The notes beneath the pieces are model-generated. The model saw only the letters and a list, made by a program, of their open reading frames with translations. It made no database searches and was not told the DNA's origin. From Nothophaeocryptopus gaeumannii (lineage: Eukaryota > Ascomycota > Dothideomycetes > Mycosphaerellales > Mycosphaerellaceae), in assembly GCA_031771865.1 (NCBI GenBank), contig JASISA010000025.1, positions 1,116,001-1,180,000 of the forward strand: 64,000 nucleotides of DNA, in the 5' to 3' direction. The position numbers and the translations under genes were made by a program. Below are positions 1-10,900 of this stretch, in pieces (position 1 is the first letter of the stretch; the number at the start of each line of letters is the position of its first letter).

Positions 1-1979
1 CGAACGGGACGGACTGCGGAAGCTGCGGATGAACCATGAGGACCATGGCCGAAGAGAATTGTCTCATTGGCCATCCCGTTCTGTGAATGGGCATAATTTG
101 CTGGTCTGTAAAGAACGAGGAATGATCGAATGCCAAATGCGCATTCCACCAACTCACTCCGTACTCTCGTTTACATCCGACAGAGGCCAGAACTTCAACT
201 TAGAGTACTAAACCCAGCATTCATACTCCATGATGTGACCGTCGGCAGGCTCGCGGAGAAGTCGTCAGGCGATCATGCCAGACTGCTGGGTCGAAGCTTA
301 ACTTTAGTCTGAAGAGACGCTCCTTACGGTCCTTACCCTAGGTGCAACCCGCAAGATCTCAATTCTGAAAATATCGGCAGAGGCCGGCACCCAGTCGTGG
401 ACGATCCAGATCACGATTGAGATCGCTTATCTGCAGGCTTCTCGTACCTTAATAGAGAGTTCTGATATGCCGTCTGGCATCAATGCATACACACCTGCGC
501 CGACGGGCAAATACGTAGAAGTACCTCATCCCATCAGCAAAATGAGCAAGGTTACGTAACCCTAACGACGGCTCTTGAAAGAAGGGAACAGTTTATCCTT
601 GTCTATAACATCTTTTCCGCTTCCCGATGAAACGAGCTGATGAGGCAGTTCATCATCCATCCTGTCGGCTGCTGAGACTTTACCAGGAGCCACTTTCCCA
701 CGCCATCCTCCCGAATTGCAGCTCAGACAACTCGACTGTGCCATCGCCGTTGCCGTCACATGGCAGCACTGTGAAGAATACAACCAAGAGATGTGTATAC
801 CGTATTGCGGTCCGCGAACCGAGATCACCCGGCTTTGCTATAACACTCTCTTGCTATGAACTCTCTTGCTATAAACTCTCTTGCTAAGACGAACGGGCTG
901 CACCCGGTTGAGTACAGTTCGCAAACCAATGCTTTACTGCATGTGCAGCATTGGGCGTCAACGCCTATGTTAATGCATACTCCTCCAACAAACGCTACAT
1001 GCACTTCGTTGTGGCCGGGATGTCGTTTCATCAGGAAGAGCTTGTGGTGAGATGGCGCTAGATGGTTTGACACGACAGAGACCCGCGCCATCGCATCAAT
1101 GCGGGGACTCCACCAGAGCTAGGGTATAGGTCGGCTTGCTGCTTCGTGAGATAACGAGATCACTGGCCACCTATTGCCTTTATTGGAAAGAATTGTACAG
1201 TCGAAATCCTACTTCGAGCTGTCCTGCGTGTGGCAATGCCTGCATCTCCCAGCGAGCTGCAGTATTGGATGACAATTAATGCAACATGGGGACCGCGGGG
1301 ACTCACTGCGCTGTACAGCATGGGTTCGTATCATCGTATCATCTGGCCCTTCAACGCCTCGAAACCTCGTCGATGGGTAGGCTCATATTAATCCTTGATG
1401 CCCGGATTGACCTCCGAATTGATCAGCACGACGACCTTGACACTCAATTGATCGTCTTGGATTCGCTTACGCCGACGGCCCTGAGGGCTTACATGCAGCA
1501 TGCGAGGTCACTATCATAGAACGGTGCGAGGCATGAGCTTGTATCATTCAATGCTTCAACAGCACAAAAGCTCTTTGATGTGAGTCTGGGCTCCAAGATT
1601 GTCCGTCCTCGAAATCCAAATTGACCTTTGTTCATTGACACGAAGTGACACGCAACGGAGGCACACCGTCGAATCGGCCAAAGGACCTTCCAAATTAAGC
1701 AGCGTCTCAACCTCAAGACATGGCCATACCAACCAGTAGAGAACCACGTAGTGCCTTGCGAGTGGGAGCGATGGGTTCAGGAATGACAGAATTCACTTTG
1801 AACTATGTACACCTCTTACCATTCAGCATGACATTTTCAAGAAATCTCATCGCGGAATTCAATTTTGACTCTCGAACTGGAGTTTTGTCAAGCTTGGCGG
1901 CGACGAATAGAGCCACGTTAATCCACTGCGGCTGGGGTACCCATCCAATCTCCTTTGACAGACCCTTGTCGTCTTGTTC
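1..1979. other. No gene recognised, left edge
   Basis: About 2 kb without a convincing coding region on either strand. The open frames are short, overlap each other on both strands and show no known motif or splice structure. The only structure I see is a three-copy 15-bp tandem repeat at 844-888. The right end holds the 3' side of the D-lactate dehydrogenase gene. Confidence 0.6.
844..888. repeat. 15-bp tandem repeat, three copies
   Basis: Three adjacent near-identical units (ACTCTCTTGCTATGA, then TATAA and TAAGA endings) lie at 844-858, 859-873 and 874-888. The 15-bp unit would preserve reading frame, but no gene is evident here, so it is most likely a simple minisatellite. Confidence 0.85.
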
Positions 1980-4197
1980 TTACCATTCAGCGACCTCTCC
2001 AGGCCTGGGCGGTTGTGCGCGAACGATCTTGTCGCAATTTAGCAGACAAAGTGGATCGAAAGCTTGTTTCATCTGTGGTTGGAAGAAGGAACGGAAAGTT
2101 AGCGTCATGTCCATTCGGTAGCCTAATGTGGTTGCGTAAGACTTGCGGCCGGTATGCCTGGGCAGCATAAGGGAAGAATTTGTAGGAGGAAAGCGCGGAG
2201 ACGGGTGCGGGTGTGGATGCGGGACAGGAGGATCTGGTAAAGTATGGGGTTGGTAGGAGCGGCGTGGTGGGAGGTCTTGGCTCGTCCAATTGAGCATGAC
2301 TCGAACATATGTAGGTCATCACGAGAGTCTCCACGCTAAGTGCAGAATCCGTGGTGGATATGTTGAGCCTACTGGGCAGGGTTGGGGATGGCAGCGAGTC
2401 AGTGCGGTACGCGGGAAGATCTGAACTTACCTTGCGCATGAGATCCACGGCGCTTTCACCAATCTCATGAGGAAGATAGTCTCTCTTGACCAGGCCAACG
2501 CCATGTTCGCCGGTGGCGGTGCCCTCCATCTCGATGGCGCGCTTGACCATTTTATGAACGACTTCATCGCATATAGCATGCTCTTTGTCGTTGTACAGAA
2601 TGATCGCGTGGAAGTTGCCATCGCCGACGTGACCGACGATGGAACCCATGAGACCACTTTTGGTAATGTTTTCCTTTGTTTCCTCGATGATATCCGGTAG
2701 GCGAGAGATTGGAACAGCGACGTCTGTCGTCCAGACGTGGTCTCCGTCGTTCTTCTTTTGGGCCATGACGGACCAGAGAGCTTCTTTGCGGGCAGACCAA
2801 AGTTCAGCCTGTTCTTCCTCGTTCCGGGCAAATTCAAATGTTTTGCTACCAGCCTTTTTCGCCAAGTCCTTCACGATGTTGATATGTTCTTTCACGCTGG
2901 TCGGCGTGCCCGCGAATTTGAAGAACAGAGTCGGCACTTCTTTCCATTCGCGAGAAGTTTGTCCAGCTTCGTTGATACATCGCATTTGCACATCGTCCAA
3001 AATCTCAATGGCAGCGATTGGTACACCGGCGCCAACAACGCGGAACACACAGTCAGCCGCAGTCCGTATGGAAGGAAAAGTACAGACAGCGACATTGGTG
3101 TTCTGAGGCTTCGGCGTGACCTTCAAGGTGGCCTCCGTGACAAGCCCAAGAGTCCCCTCAGAGCCGATGAACATGCGCGTCAAGTCGTAGCCGGCACTGC
3201 TCTTGCGTGGGCGTTGCTTCGTTTTGATGATCGTGCCATCGGCTAGGACCACGGTGAGAGACAGGACCCAGTCCTTCATTGTGCCGTACCGATATGCATT
3301 TGTTCCAGAGCAGCCAGTCCCGACCATGCCGCCAATCATTGCGCCTGGCCCTGGATCTGGAGGAAAGAAGAGGCCTTCGGTAGCCAGATCCTCGTTCAAA
3401 TTCTCCCAGCCTACTGCCGGCTGAACAACAACATCCAGATCTTCTTTGTGAAGTGCGAGGACCTTATCCATTCGGCTGAAATCAATACAGATACCGCCTC
3501 GGGTTGAGGCAAAATGTCCTTCCAGTGATGTCCCGCCGCTGTATCCAGTAACAGGAATCTTTCTGCCATGACAGATCTTCATTACCTCTGACACTTCCTC
3601 TGTGCTGCCAGGCTTCACAATGGCGAAAGGGACTTCCTCCTTCCGAGTACTGTACGAACTCCACTCACTCCCTGCGTGAGACATGCGATCAGACTCTGTC
3701 GTCGAGATGTTCTCCTCTCCAACGACAGATTTGAAGTCGCTCCAGGCTGCTTGTAGCGTCGCATTGGATACATCATGCTGTGGCGGCTTGGTTTGAGAGA
3801 GTGGGAGAGTTGAGTTGGGAGCAGCTTCCTTTGGTGTTTGCTTGCCCATGAACCAACCCCCAATGGCTCCTACTCCGAGCACTGCGCAGTGTCAGAGGTT
3901 ATCTGTATTTTCTCTTCAACGTTGCCTACCGACTGGTATGAACCATATCCCGCCGCCGGATGCCGCTTTTGCCTCCTCTCTCTGACGCGTGAATCTCGCC
4001 TGCTCTTCCTTCTCTCTTTGTAGCCGCTCATGGGTGCTCTGATACAGCTGTCCCTTGAAGGACTCTTTCTCCTCCTCCTTTTTCTCGGTGGCATAGAATC
4101 GCCGCCCGGCGATGCTGCTTCGGCACTGTGTTGCAGCTGGGCATTGTGTTGCGGAGTCGAGGATTCGACGTTGGAATGCGCGCCTAGGAACGGCCAT
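1980..4197 (-). CDS. D-lactate dehydrogenase (cytochrome), mitochondrial
   Basis: FAD flavoprotein of the DLD1 family, which oxidises D-lactate to pyruvate and passes electrons to cytochrome c. My model is three exons: 4197-3930, 3881-2431 and 2072-1980, giving 603 aa, typical for the family. The start is the ATG before the basic, acid-free leader MAVPRRAF, a likely mitochondrial presequence. Joining exons 1 and 2 through a 48-nt intron creates a hydrophobic stretch around residues 83-100, a plausible inner-membrane anchor. The FAD domain runs from about residue 173 with the GYSGGTSLEGH motif. The C-terminal cap carries HVGDGNFH and GEHGVG, the usual metal and substrate motifs. The second intron is long (358 nt) but has a perfect GTAAGT donor, a GCTAAC branch site and a CCACAG acceptor, and it restores the family's ending (FDPLCLLNCDK). 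Family assignment is secure; the exact splice sites are predicted. Confidence 0.9.
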
Positions 4198-5176
4198 GGT
4201 GGGAAAGGAGGCGAGTGCTCTTACATGGAACACTGCATGCAACAAAGTTAAGAAGAAGTATATAAACAAGTATTGTTATCGAAACAGCGACATGGCTGAC
4301 GAATTGATCCCAATATGTGGATGCTTCATTCGGCACGCAATCGACTTCTCTCCGCTTTAGCTTCAGCACGGACCACTATCACTTTGTCCACGGAAGAGGC
4401 ATTGGCCGTTCGAACACAGGCACAAGACCAGACGGACTTCGTGCGACTTGATTTCGCTATTCAGAAAACTCGTCGGTGTAATCTACAGCTACATAATCTT
4501 CCACACATCTCGCTGAGCAAGTAAATCTAATCTTGATATCCCTCGCACTTCATCTTCCGCTGGACCGGCATGATGCAGTGACAGCCGACGCAGGGCACGC
4601 ATTCATTTTGTAATATTGCTTGAAGCTCCAGAATAGACGACGAATTCCCGTAGGATTCAGCGTGGTGAGCAGAGCAAAGGCGGCGAGGCGAGGCTTGTTG
4701 CAGTGCTCTTGCAAAGCGTTGACCTCAATGCGTCGCTCTGTCTTCGGCCTTCCAGGTATGCGGTATGCATAGGTATGTGACCACTCCTGATGAAGCGAGA
4801 TCTGCGCAGCTATGCTTGATCTGAGGCGAGCTGTGTCTTCTCAACAACCCGCTCTTAGGCTTGCGCTCTTGTCTGATGGCCCTCCGAGGCTCCTCGAACC
4901 TGGGAGCCAACAGGATACAGCTGTGGCCATACTTTACGCATATGCGACCATGTGACGAGCAGACCCTGAGAAGTAGCTGTCGACTGCCTACTCCACGCTG
5001 TGCATCTGCCCAGTTGTGCGCTCATTGCGCGACTCACGGTCACCCCAGGGGATGATTTGACATCCGCAATCATAGACTCGAGGGGAGAGTCCAGTAGGTG
5101 TTTCACGACTATGGCTCCGATCCAGCGCATAGTGGCTGTCGTTGTTGAGGTTGAGGCTGCCAGATAATTTCCAACT
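4198..5176. other. Intergenic, D-lactate dehydrogenase promoter and wc-2 3' side
   Basis: Nearly 1 kb between the D-lactate dehydrogenase start (minus strand) and the wc-2 stop. It should hold the dehydrogenase promoter near 4200-4500 and the wc-2 3' UTR near 5177. I see no further gene; the small frames here lack motifs. Confidence 0.6.
4258..4266 (-). promoter_or_regulatory. Possible TATA box of D-lactate dehydrogenase gene
   Basis: The + strand reads GTATATAAA, which gives TTTATATAC on the minus strand about 60 bp upstream of the predicted ATG at 4197. The position fits a TATA element, but A/T-rich hexamers are common. Confidence 0.25.
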
Positions 5177-6805
5177 CTACATGGTCATGCTGTGACTGCT
5201 GTCGGTACTGTGTTGCATGGGCAATCCAGGAGGCTGTCCCGCTGAGGTCAATCCAATCGGCGCTCCAGGTAGCGGAGGCTGTCCGCCCAGCGCACCACCA
5301 CCAGGACTGTTGTTCGTCTTGATATCATCTCCAGTCCGTTTCTTTTCTTTCTTGGCCCAGCGTAAACCACAGGCATTGCAAAGCGTCTTCGGTCCTTTCG
5401 GTCCCTTGCGCCACTCAGGCGAGTCCAGAGTCCCGCAATCTGCACACACATATTCATCAGCAACCTTCAGCTTCTTCTTCTCTTTCTTTGAGCCTTCTCT
5501 GTCTCGGTCTAGCAGAATTGCTATACCCGCATCTCCGCGTATCAATGCAGGTGAGGTGTCGCCAGTGCTTATGCCGTGGCTACGCTCTCCATCACGATAT
5601 CGCAGGCCGGTCAGCAACTCGATACTTTCAAGGTGCGTGTTGTTTGCCTCATATCGTGACATCTTGTCCGCTATGCTGTCCACTTTTTGACCGGAAAGTG
5701 CGCTGTCCAGATTCTGCCGCGTAAGAGCTGTGTTGGAAATGGGGGGTTTGGCAGGTGGCGGCATTCCTTGGTAGTTTGGCGTTGTTCCAGGAGCCTCCGA
5801 GCTTGCTGCATCCTGTCCTCTTGATCCTGCTATGTCCGACTGCGAGGGAGTCGCGCCGGGTTGAGACGCATTGCCCTGCTCTCGGAACAGCTTCTCCTGC
5901 TCTGCGTTCTCTTCCATTTCTTCCCGCTTGAGCTCTTCGATGCGCCTCATGAGCCTCTCGTTCTCGATTTTGTGCTCCAGAAACGAGTCCAAGAGCGCCG
6001 CGTTCTTGGTCGGGTATGGTCTGGCCATCATGAAGAAGCCTCTGCAGAGTCCCGCTACTGGAAGCGTCTGCCCCGCCGGCGTCTGACCGAACGTTGCAGC
6101 TCCTGCCGGCTCTGGAGAGATATGCGGGTGTCCGTCGCATTCGAATATCATGTACGTCCCGTCGTCTTTCTTGAAGCGGTAGAAGAATCGCAGAGCATTT
6201 CCGCTTGCTATGCTTTCATTGAACTCACGCATGAAGATGCCGCTGTCGTCTGGGTGTACGTACTCGCCGATGAACTTCCCGATCAGCGTGTGCGGTTCAT
6301 AACCTGTGATGGTCTTGCAAGAAGGCGAGACGTACAGGATGCGGCCGTCGGGGGTGAGGATGTGCAGGAAGTCCTTCAGCTCTTCAATAATGCGCCGCGA
6401 CCAATTCCGCCTCTTCGTGAACTCGGTCAATGTACTGCTGTTCGACTGCGGTGGCACGCCAAAGCCTGTGGGCAGCGGCCCAGTATCCTGCTGTTGATTC
6501 TGTTGCTGCTGACCCTGCTGCTGCGGAGTGTAATTGCCATTGATATTGCCATTGCCGTTACTGTCGCTGTGGCCGTGGCTGTTGGCACCCATGCTCAGCT
6601 CCTGGGAGGATGTGGACATGCCATTCACGCCGATGGGGTTGAAGGTGTTGTCTGCCGAGCCGGACAGGTCGAGATCGAGGTCCATGGGGAGACTCATGTC
6701 GATGTCGAGGCTGTTCAGGGCGGCCTCAGGGCCAATAATGCCCATACCCGCCGCAGTGGCAGCCATGGGCCCGGTCTCATCGCTGTGTCCAGGGTATAAC
6801 GACAT
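5177..6805 (-). CDS. wc-2: White collar 2 (PAS + GATA zinc finger)
   Basis: Partner of the blue-light photoreceptor WC-1 in the white collar complex, a nuclear transcription factor for light responses and, in some fungi, the clock. A single open frame encodes 542 aa, close to the length known for this family. Order: acidic and Q/N/S-rich N-terminus (about 1-125, with a glutamine run near 95-106); PAS domain about 140-265 (ILTPDGRILYVSPS, then GYEPHTLIGK and YVHPDD); charged coiled coil about 270-310; basic stretch 439-448; one GATA finger at 454-479 (CADC, 18 residues, CNAC) followed by the basic LRWAKKEKKR tail. The single finger after a PAS domain, with no LOV flavin motif (NCRFLQ), separates it from WC-1. 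The start ATG at 6805 is the first in frame. It is transcribed divergently from RAD50. No missing residues were noticed. Confidence 0.95.
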   Translation of the reverse strand: MSLYPGHSDETGPMAATAAGMGIIGPEAALNSLDIDMSLPMDLDLDLSGSADNTFNPIGVNGMSTSSQELSMGANSHGHSDSNGNGNINGNYTPQQQGQQQQNQQQDTGPLPTGFGVPPQSNSSTLTEFTKRRNWSRRIIEELKDFLHILTPDGRILYVSPSCKTITGYEPHTLIGKFIGEYVHPDDSGIFMREFNESIASGNALRFFYRFKKDDGTYMIFECDGHPHISPEPAGAATFGQTPAGQTLPVAGLCRGFFMMARPYPTKNAALLDSFLEHKIENERLMRRIEELKREEMEENAEQEKLFREQGNASQPGATPSQSDIAGSRGQDAASSEAPGTTPNYQGMPPPAKPPISNTALTRQNLDSALSGQKVDSIADKMSRYEANNTHLESIELLTGLRYRDGERSHGISTGDTSPALIRGDAGIAILLDRDREGSKKEKKKLKVADEYVCADCGTLDSPEWRKGPKGPKTLCNACGLRWAKKEKKRTGDDIKTNNSPGGGALGGQPPLPGAPIGLTSAGQPPGLPMQHSTDSSHSMTM

Positions 6806-7948
6806 TCACGCGCGTGGAGCGGTCGGCTAGAGCGTGTTTGCGCGCCTGTACGGAGCTTGCGGTTTCGTCTCGGCCTCGATCGAGCGATCTGAGTGCTGTC
6901 GTGCGGCACTGTGCGGCTGGCGCACGAGTAAGCCACGCTGCTGCCAGCTGCAGATTCTGCGACTATGCGTGGGTTGCGAACAGGGGAGACGGAGACGGTG
7001 TGTTGCGCTGGCGAGCACAGTCGGTCGTAAGCGTCGCGGACGTTGCTGCCGCGTACAATAAGAAAAGCCCTGTACTGTGCACACATGCGATACGACAGAC
7101 GGCCGAGCAATGCTTCCAATGCTTCCGCGCTGCAGAACCGCACGACTTTGTAACTTATGTGCTGTCGCGCGGTATCGCCGTCCGGGGCTGGCCAGTCGTC
7201 TCGGTGATATGTCTGCAGTGCTATAGGCGTTCCGGCAAGGATGCTCACAGCGCCCGGCTCTCATTCGGTAGGTGGCAGGGAAGCCAGATGGCGCACAATG
7301 TTTCAGCTCCAACTTCGACAGCTACACGATCAAGAAGTTCAACAAGCGTTTCCAATGTCTCCAATTGTCATCCACCACCACTCGCTCCTCGACATTTCAG
7401 CGGCGTCCGGGTGTGGCGCCGCGTTTCACAAGCCTCAGTGGGCACATGGAGACGACGATGTGTGCGTGCTGGACCTGGAGCTGGACCTGTCGCAGACACG
7501 ACTGTTTGTTGGGCTATAGAAGGGATGACTAGACAAGAATGATGAGGGGACTGCTTCTTTCTCGTACAAGACATGTCACCACTGCCATTGCTACCTCCAG
7601 TCATTGCGTGTCGGCCTCCGGCTGGGAATGTCTGCCTTGCACGGCAATTGATGCCTTACCAATGAAACCTAGTGGATCACGTGAGTCAGTCTCGGCGGCG
7701 CGTCGTGCCTAGAGCGCGTTTGCTCGGATCAACTTCACTTCGTCAAGCTTGCACGTCCTTTGTTCGGGCACAACATCGTCTTCACTCGAGGCGGCGAGCA
7801 TGAGCCACAGACTCTCCTTCTCCCTCGCTGCTCCGCCCCCCAGACAAACAACTTTTCCACACTCGCTCCACTGCGTTTCCATCAGCGCCACCTCCGTTCA
7901 TCTCGACAGTCCTACTCACCGGATCGGACAACTGCATCCAAAGTCATC
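6806..7948. other. Divergent promoter region between wc-2 and RAD50
   Basis: This 1143-bp gap separates two outward-facing start codons and must contain both promoters and 5' UTRs. Open frames cross it (for example 6814-7542 plus), but they have low-complexity arginine/serine content and no recognisable domain. Paired GATC boxes at 6876-6890 are noted separately. I see no clear TATA box for RAD50. Confidence 0.6.
6876..6890. promoter_or_regulatory. Paired GATC boxes, possible light-responsive element
   Basis: The sequence TCGATCGAGCGATCT carries two GATC cores eight bases apart, 75-85 bp upstream of the wc-2 ATG. White-collar binding elements in Neurospora are paired GATC-like boxes, so autoregulation is possible. 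The site may instead lie in the 5' UTR, and GATC is a frequent tetramer. This is inference only. Confidence 0.25.
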
Positions 7949-10900
7949 ATGTCGAAAATCGAGAAGTTGTCCATCAGCGGCGTGCGGTCGTTTGACCACC
8001 GCACCGCCATGGCCATCCAGTTCAAGGCGCCTCTCACACTCATCGTTGGAATGAACGGCTCGGGCAAGACCACCATCATCGAGGCTCTGAAGTTCGTGAC
8101 ATCTGGCGACCTGCCTCCAAACGCAGCGAATGGCTCGTCATTCATCCACGACCCCAAGCTGGCAGGTGAAAAGGAAGTGCTGGCTCAGATCCGACTGATG
8201 TTCACCTCGGTTGAGAAAGTCAAGATGGTGGCAACTCGCAACATGTCTGTCACTGTCAAGAAGGACTCTCGGACCTTCAAGCAACTGGAAGGCTCCATTC
8301 GCATGCTGAAAGACGGCGAGAAGAACGTTCTCAGCTCCCGAGTGAACGAGATGAACGGCACGATGCCACGCTTCTTGGGTGTCTCCAAAGCGATTCTTAC
8401 AGATGTCATCTTCTGCCACCAGGAAGAGTCGTTCTGGCCCATGTCAACCCCAACTGAGTTGAAGAAGAAGTTCGATTTGATCTTCGAAGCGCACAAATAC
8501 ACCAAGGCTATCGAGAGTATCAAGATTCTGCAGAAGGACAAAAAGATTGAGCTTGAGAAGATGAAGATCGTGGAAAGCAATGCTAAGGCCGACAACGACA
8601 GGGCCAAGAAGCTGAAAAAGCAGATCCTTGATCTTGACGACAAACTTGCAGCTTTGCGGCAACAGGTGCACGACTTTGGCGATCAGCACAGAGAAGCGCA
8701 GCGCGAGTTTGAGAGAGCTTCCAACGAACTCGGCGCCATAGAGCGGATCGTCGATGACCTCGATAGAAAGAGATCCACACGGAATGACAAGGACAAGAGT
8801 GTCAAGGACCTCCGCGAGGACCTCGTGGTCATGTCAGAGACCGATGTACAGCTCCAAGAGATGCTGAATACACATGATAAGCTCCTTGAAGACCACGAGC
8901 AGGACATACAGCGGCAGAAGGATTTGTATCGTCAGAAAGAGGAAGACGTGCAGAAAGCCCGCGGTGTTCAGAGCGCCAAGGAACGCGAATGCGGATCTTT
9001 TGAAGCCCAGAAGGCGAACTACGAGCGTCAAGTCGAGGCCCGGAACAAATTAGTTCAGGATGCAGCTCGAACGCACGGTATTCGCGGCTATGATCTTGAC
9101 ATCGACGAAGGCCGCGCCGAATCCTTCACGCAGGTCATTGGAAAAGAGGCAAGGGACCAGCAAGGCAAGTTCGAGCAAGTGCGAGCTGAGGCGCAGGAGG
9201 AAGTTCAGAACCAGCAGAGAGTGCTGAACCGTCTCAATGAGGGCAAATCCGCCTGGAGACAGACGAAGGACAATAGCCGGCAGCAAATCTCAGTGTATGA
9301 TCGCAAGATCAGTGAGACTCAATCTAGACGCAATAAGATCGAGGTCAACGAAGGCGACAAAGTCAACATCGAGACTCAACTTCAAGACTCGCAGAGCAAG
9401 CTGCAAAAGGCCAAGTCCGAGCTGGCGAATGCGACTTGGAACGAAGAGATCAGTATCGCTGAAGCAGACATCCGACGGCTCGACGACGCGCGCAAGAAGC
9501 TCGGTGCCGAGCAGGCAGAGGCCGCTCGACGCGCAGGCGACTCTGCTCAGCTAGACTATGTGCAGAAGGAACATCAAGACCGACAGAGACGTCTGGAGAC
9601 CATGAGCAAAGCGCATACGAGCAAGATCTCAGCTACTGTCGGCTCCGAATGGCAGCCCAAGACCTTGCAAGCCTCGTACAACCGCGTTTCTCGAGATGCT
9701 ACCGCTCAAAAGGACGAAGCCGAGAAGCAGCGTGATGTTACCAACCGGGACCTGGAGATGGCTACCTCCAAGTTTAGGGAGGTGAGCCTCAAGCTTGAGT
9801 CGACGCAGAAGGAGGCCAAAGCGGCTACCGACGCGATCAAGAGAGATGTAGATGTCAAGCCGGAGGAGTACCACGAGGAGCTCGAGTCGATCGAGAAGGA
9901 GCGAGACGGAATTAAGCGACAAGCGGATTCTCTTGCCATGATCTACGAGTACTTGGACGGCTGTGTGAAAGTGGCTCAAAAGAAGTCGGCTTGCAAACTG
10001 TGCTGCCGTCCAGTCAAAGGCGGAGACCTCGACAAGTTGTTGAGGACCGTTGAGGAACAGAAGGCAGATCTCAAGGACCGCGAGAAAAGCAAGACCGCTC
10101 TTGCGGAAGTCGAAGAGGCATTGGAAGCCGCGAGGAAGGCGGGCACTTTCTTCGATACGTGGGAGCGGCTGACTTCCAAGGAAATTCCCGCGCTTAAAGA
10201 AGAGCAGCGAAAGTGGCAGAGTCAACGAGAGATGCTGAACAGCAAGCTTGACGACCAAGACTCTGACTTTGCGACAAAGAAGGAAACGATGCGGGATGTC
10301 GAAGCTCTGAAGCCTACGATCGAGACCATCTCCGCGTACCACAACGAGATCACCAAATTTGAAAGCCAGATCGAGGAGCTCATTGAAAAGCAGAAAACGG
10401 CTGGTCTCACACGCGGCGTTGAGTCCATCCAAATTGACATCGACAAGGCAGAGAGCGAGAGAGAGTCTCGTCAGGCCACCCTTTCCGAGGCGACAACTAA
10501 TCGCGATCGAAAGAAGAACTTGATTGGCACACTCGAACTGGAGGTCAGCAACCTTAACGGCCAGCTCAGCAAGGCTGAATACTCTCTCAAAGAGAGAAAG
10601 GCTCTGGATGATCAGGAAGCAGAGTACAAGAGCTGGCAGGCTGAGCAGAGAGAGAAGCAGCGCGAATGCGACACGAAACTCCAGGCCATAACGGAAGAGC
10701 TTCGCATCGAGCAGGAGAAGTATGACGAAGCCTCTCGTCGGGGCGCCGAGCGAGATCGTGAGGAGCAAGAGAAGGTCAATAAGTTGAATAGGAGCATCAA
10801 CAACCTCAATGCCGTCATGCAAGAGCTTAAAGCTTACCATGACCGAGGCGGAGACAGACAGCTCGAGCGCGCTCAACAGGAGAAACAAGACGCGGAGAGC

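Noticed and set aside
1987..3882. 631-aa reading of D-lactate dehydrogenase without splicing
   Set aside because: It lacks the presequence exon and reads through a strong donor into a tail unlike the family; the spliced model restores both ends.
5861..6799. 312-aa plus-strand frame opposite wc-2
   Set aside because: Antisense shadow of a well-supported gene; composition is erratic and no domain is visible.
6814..7542. 242-aa plus-strand frame in the wc-2/RAD50 gap
   Set aside because: Arginine/serine-rich, no domain, and it overlaps the wc-2 promoter; most likely chance.
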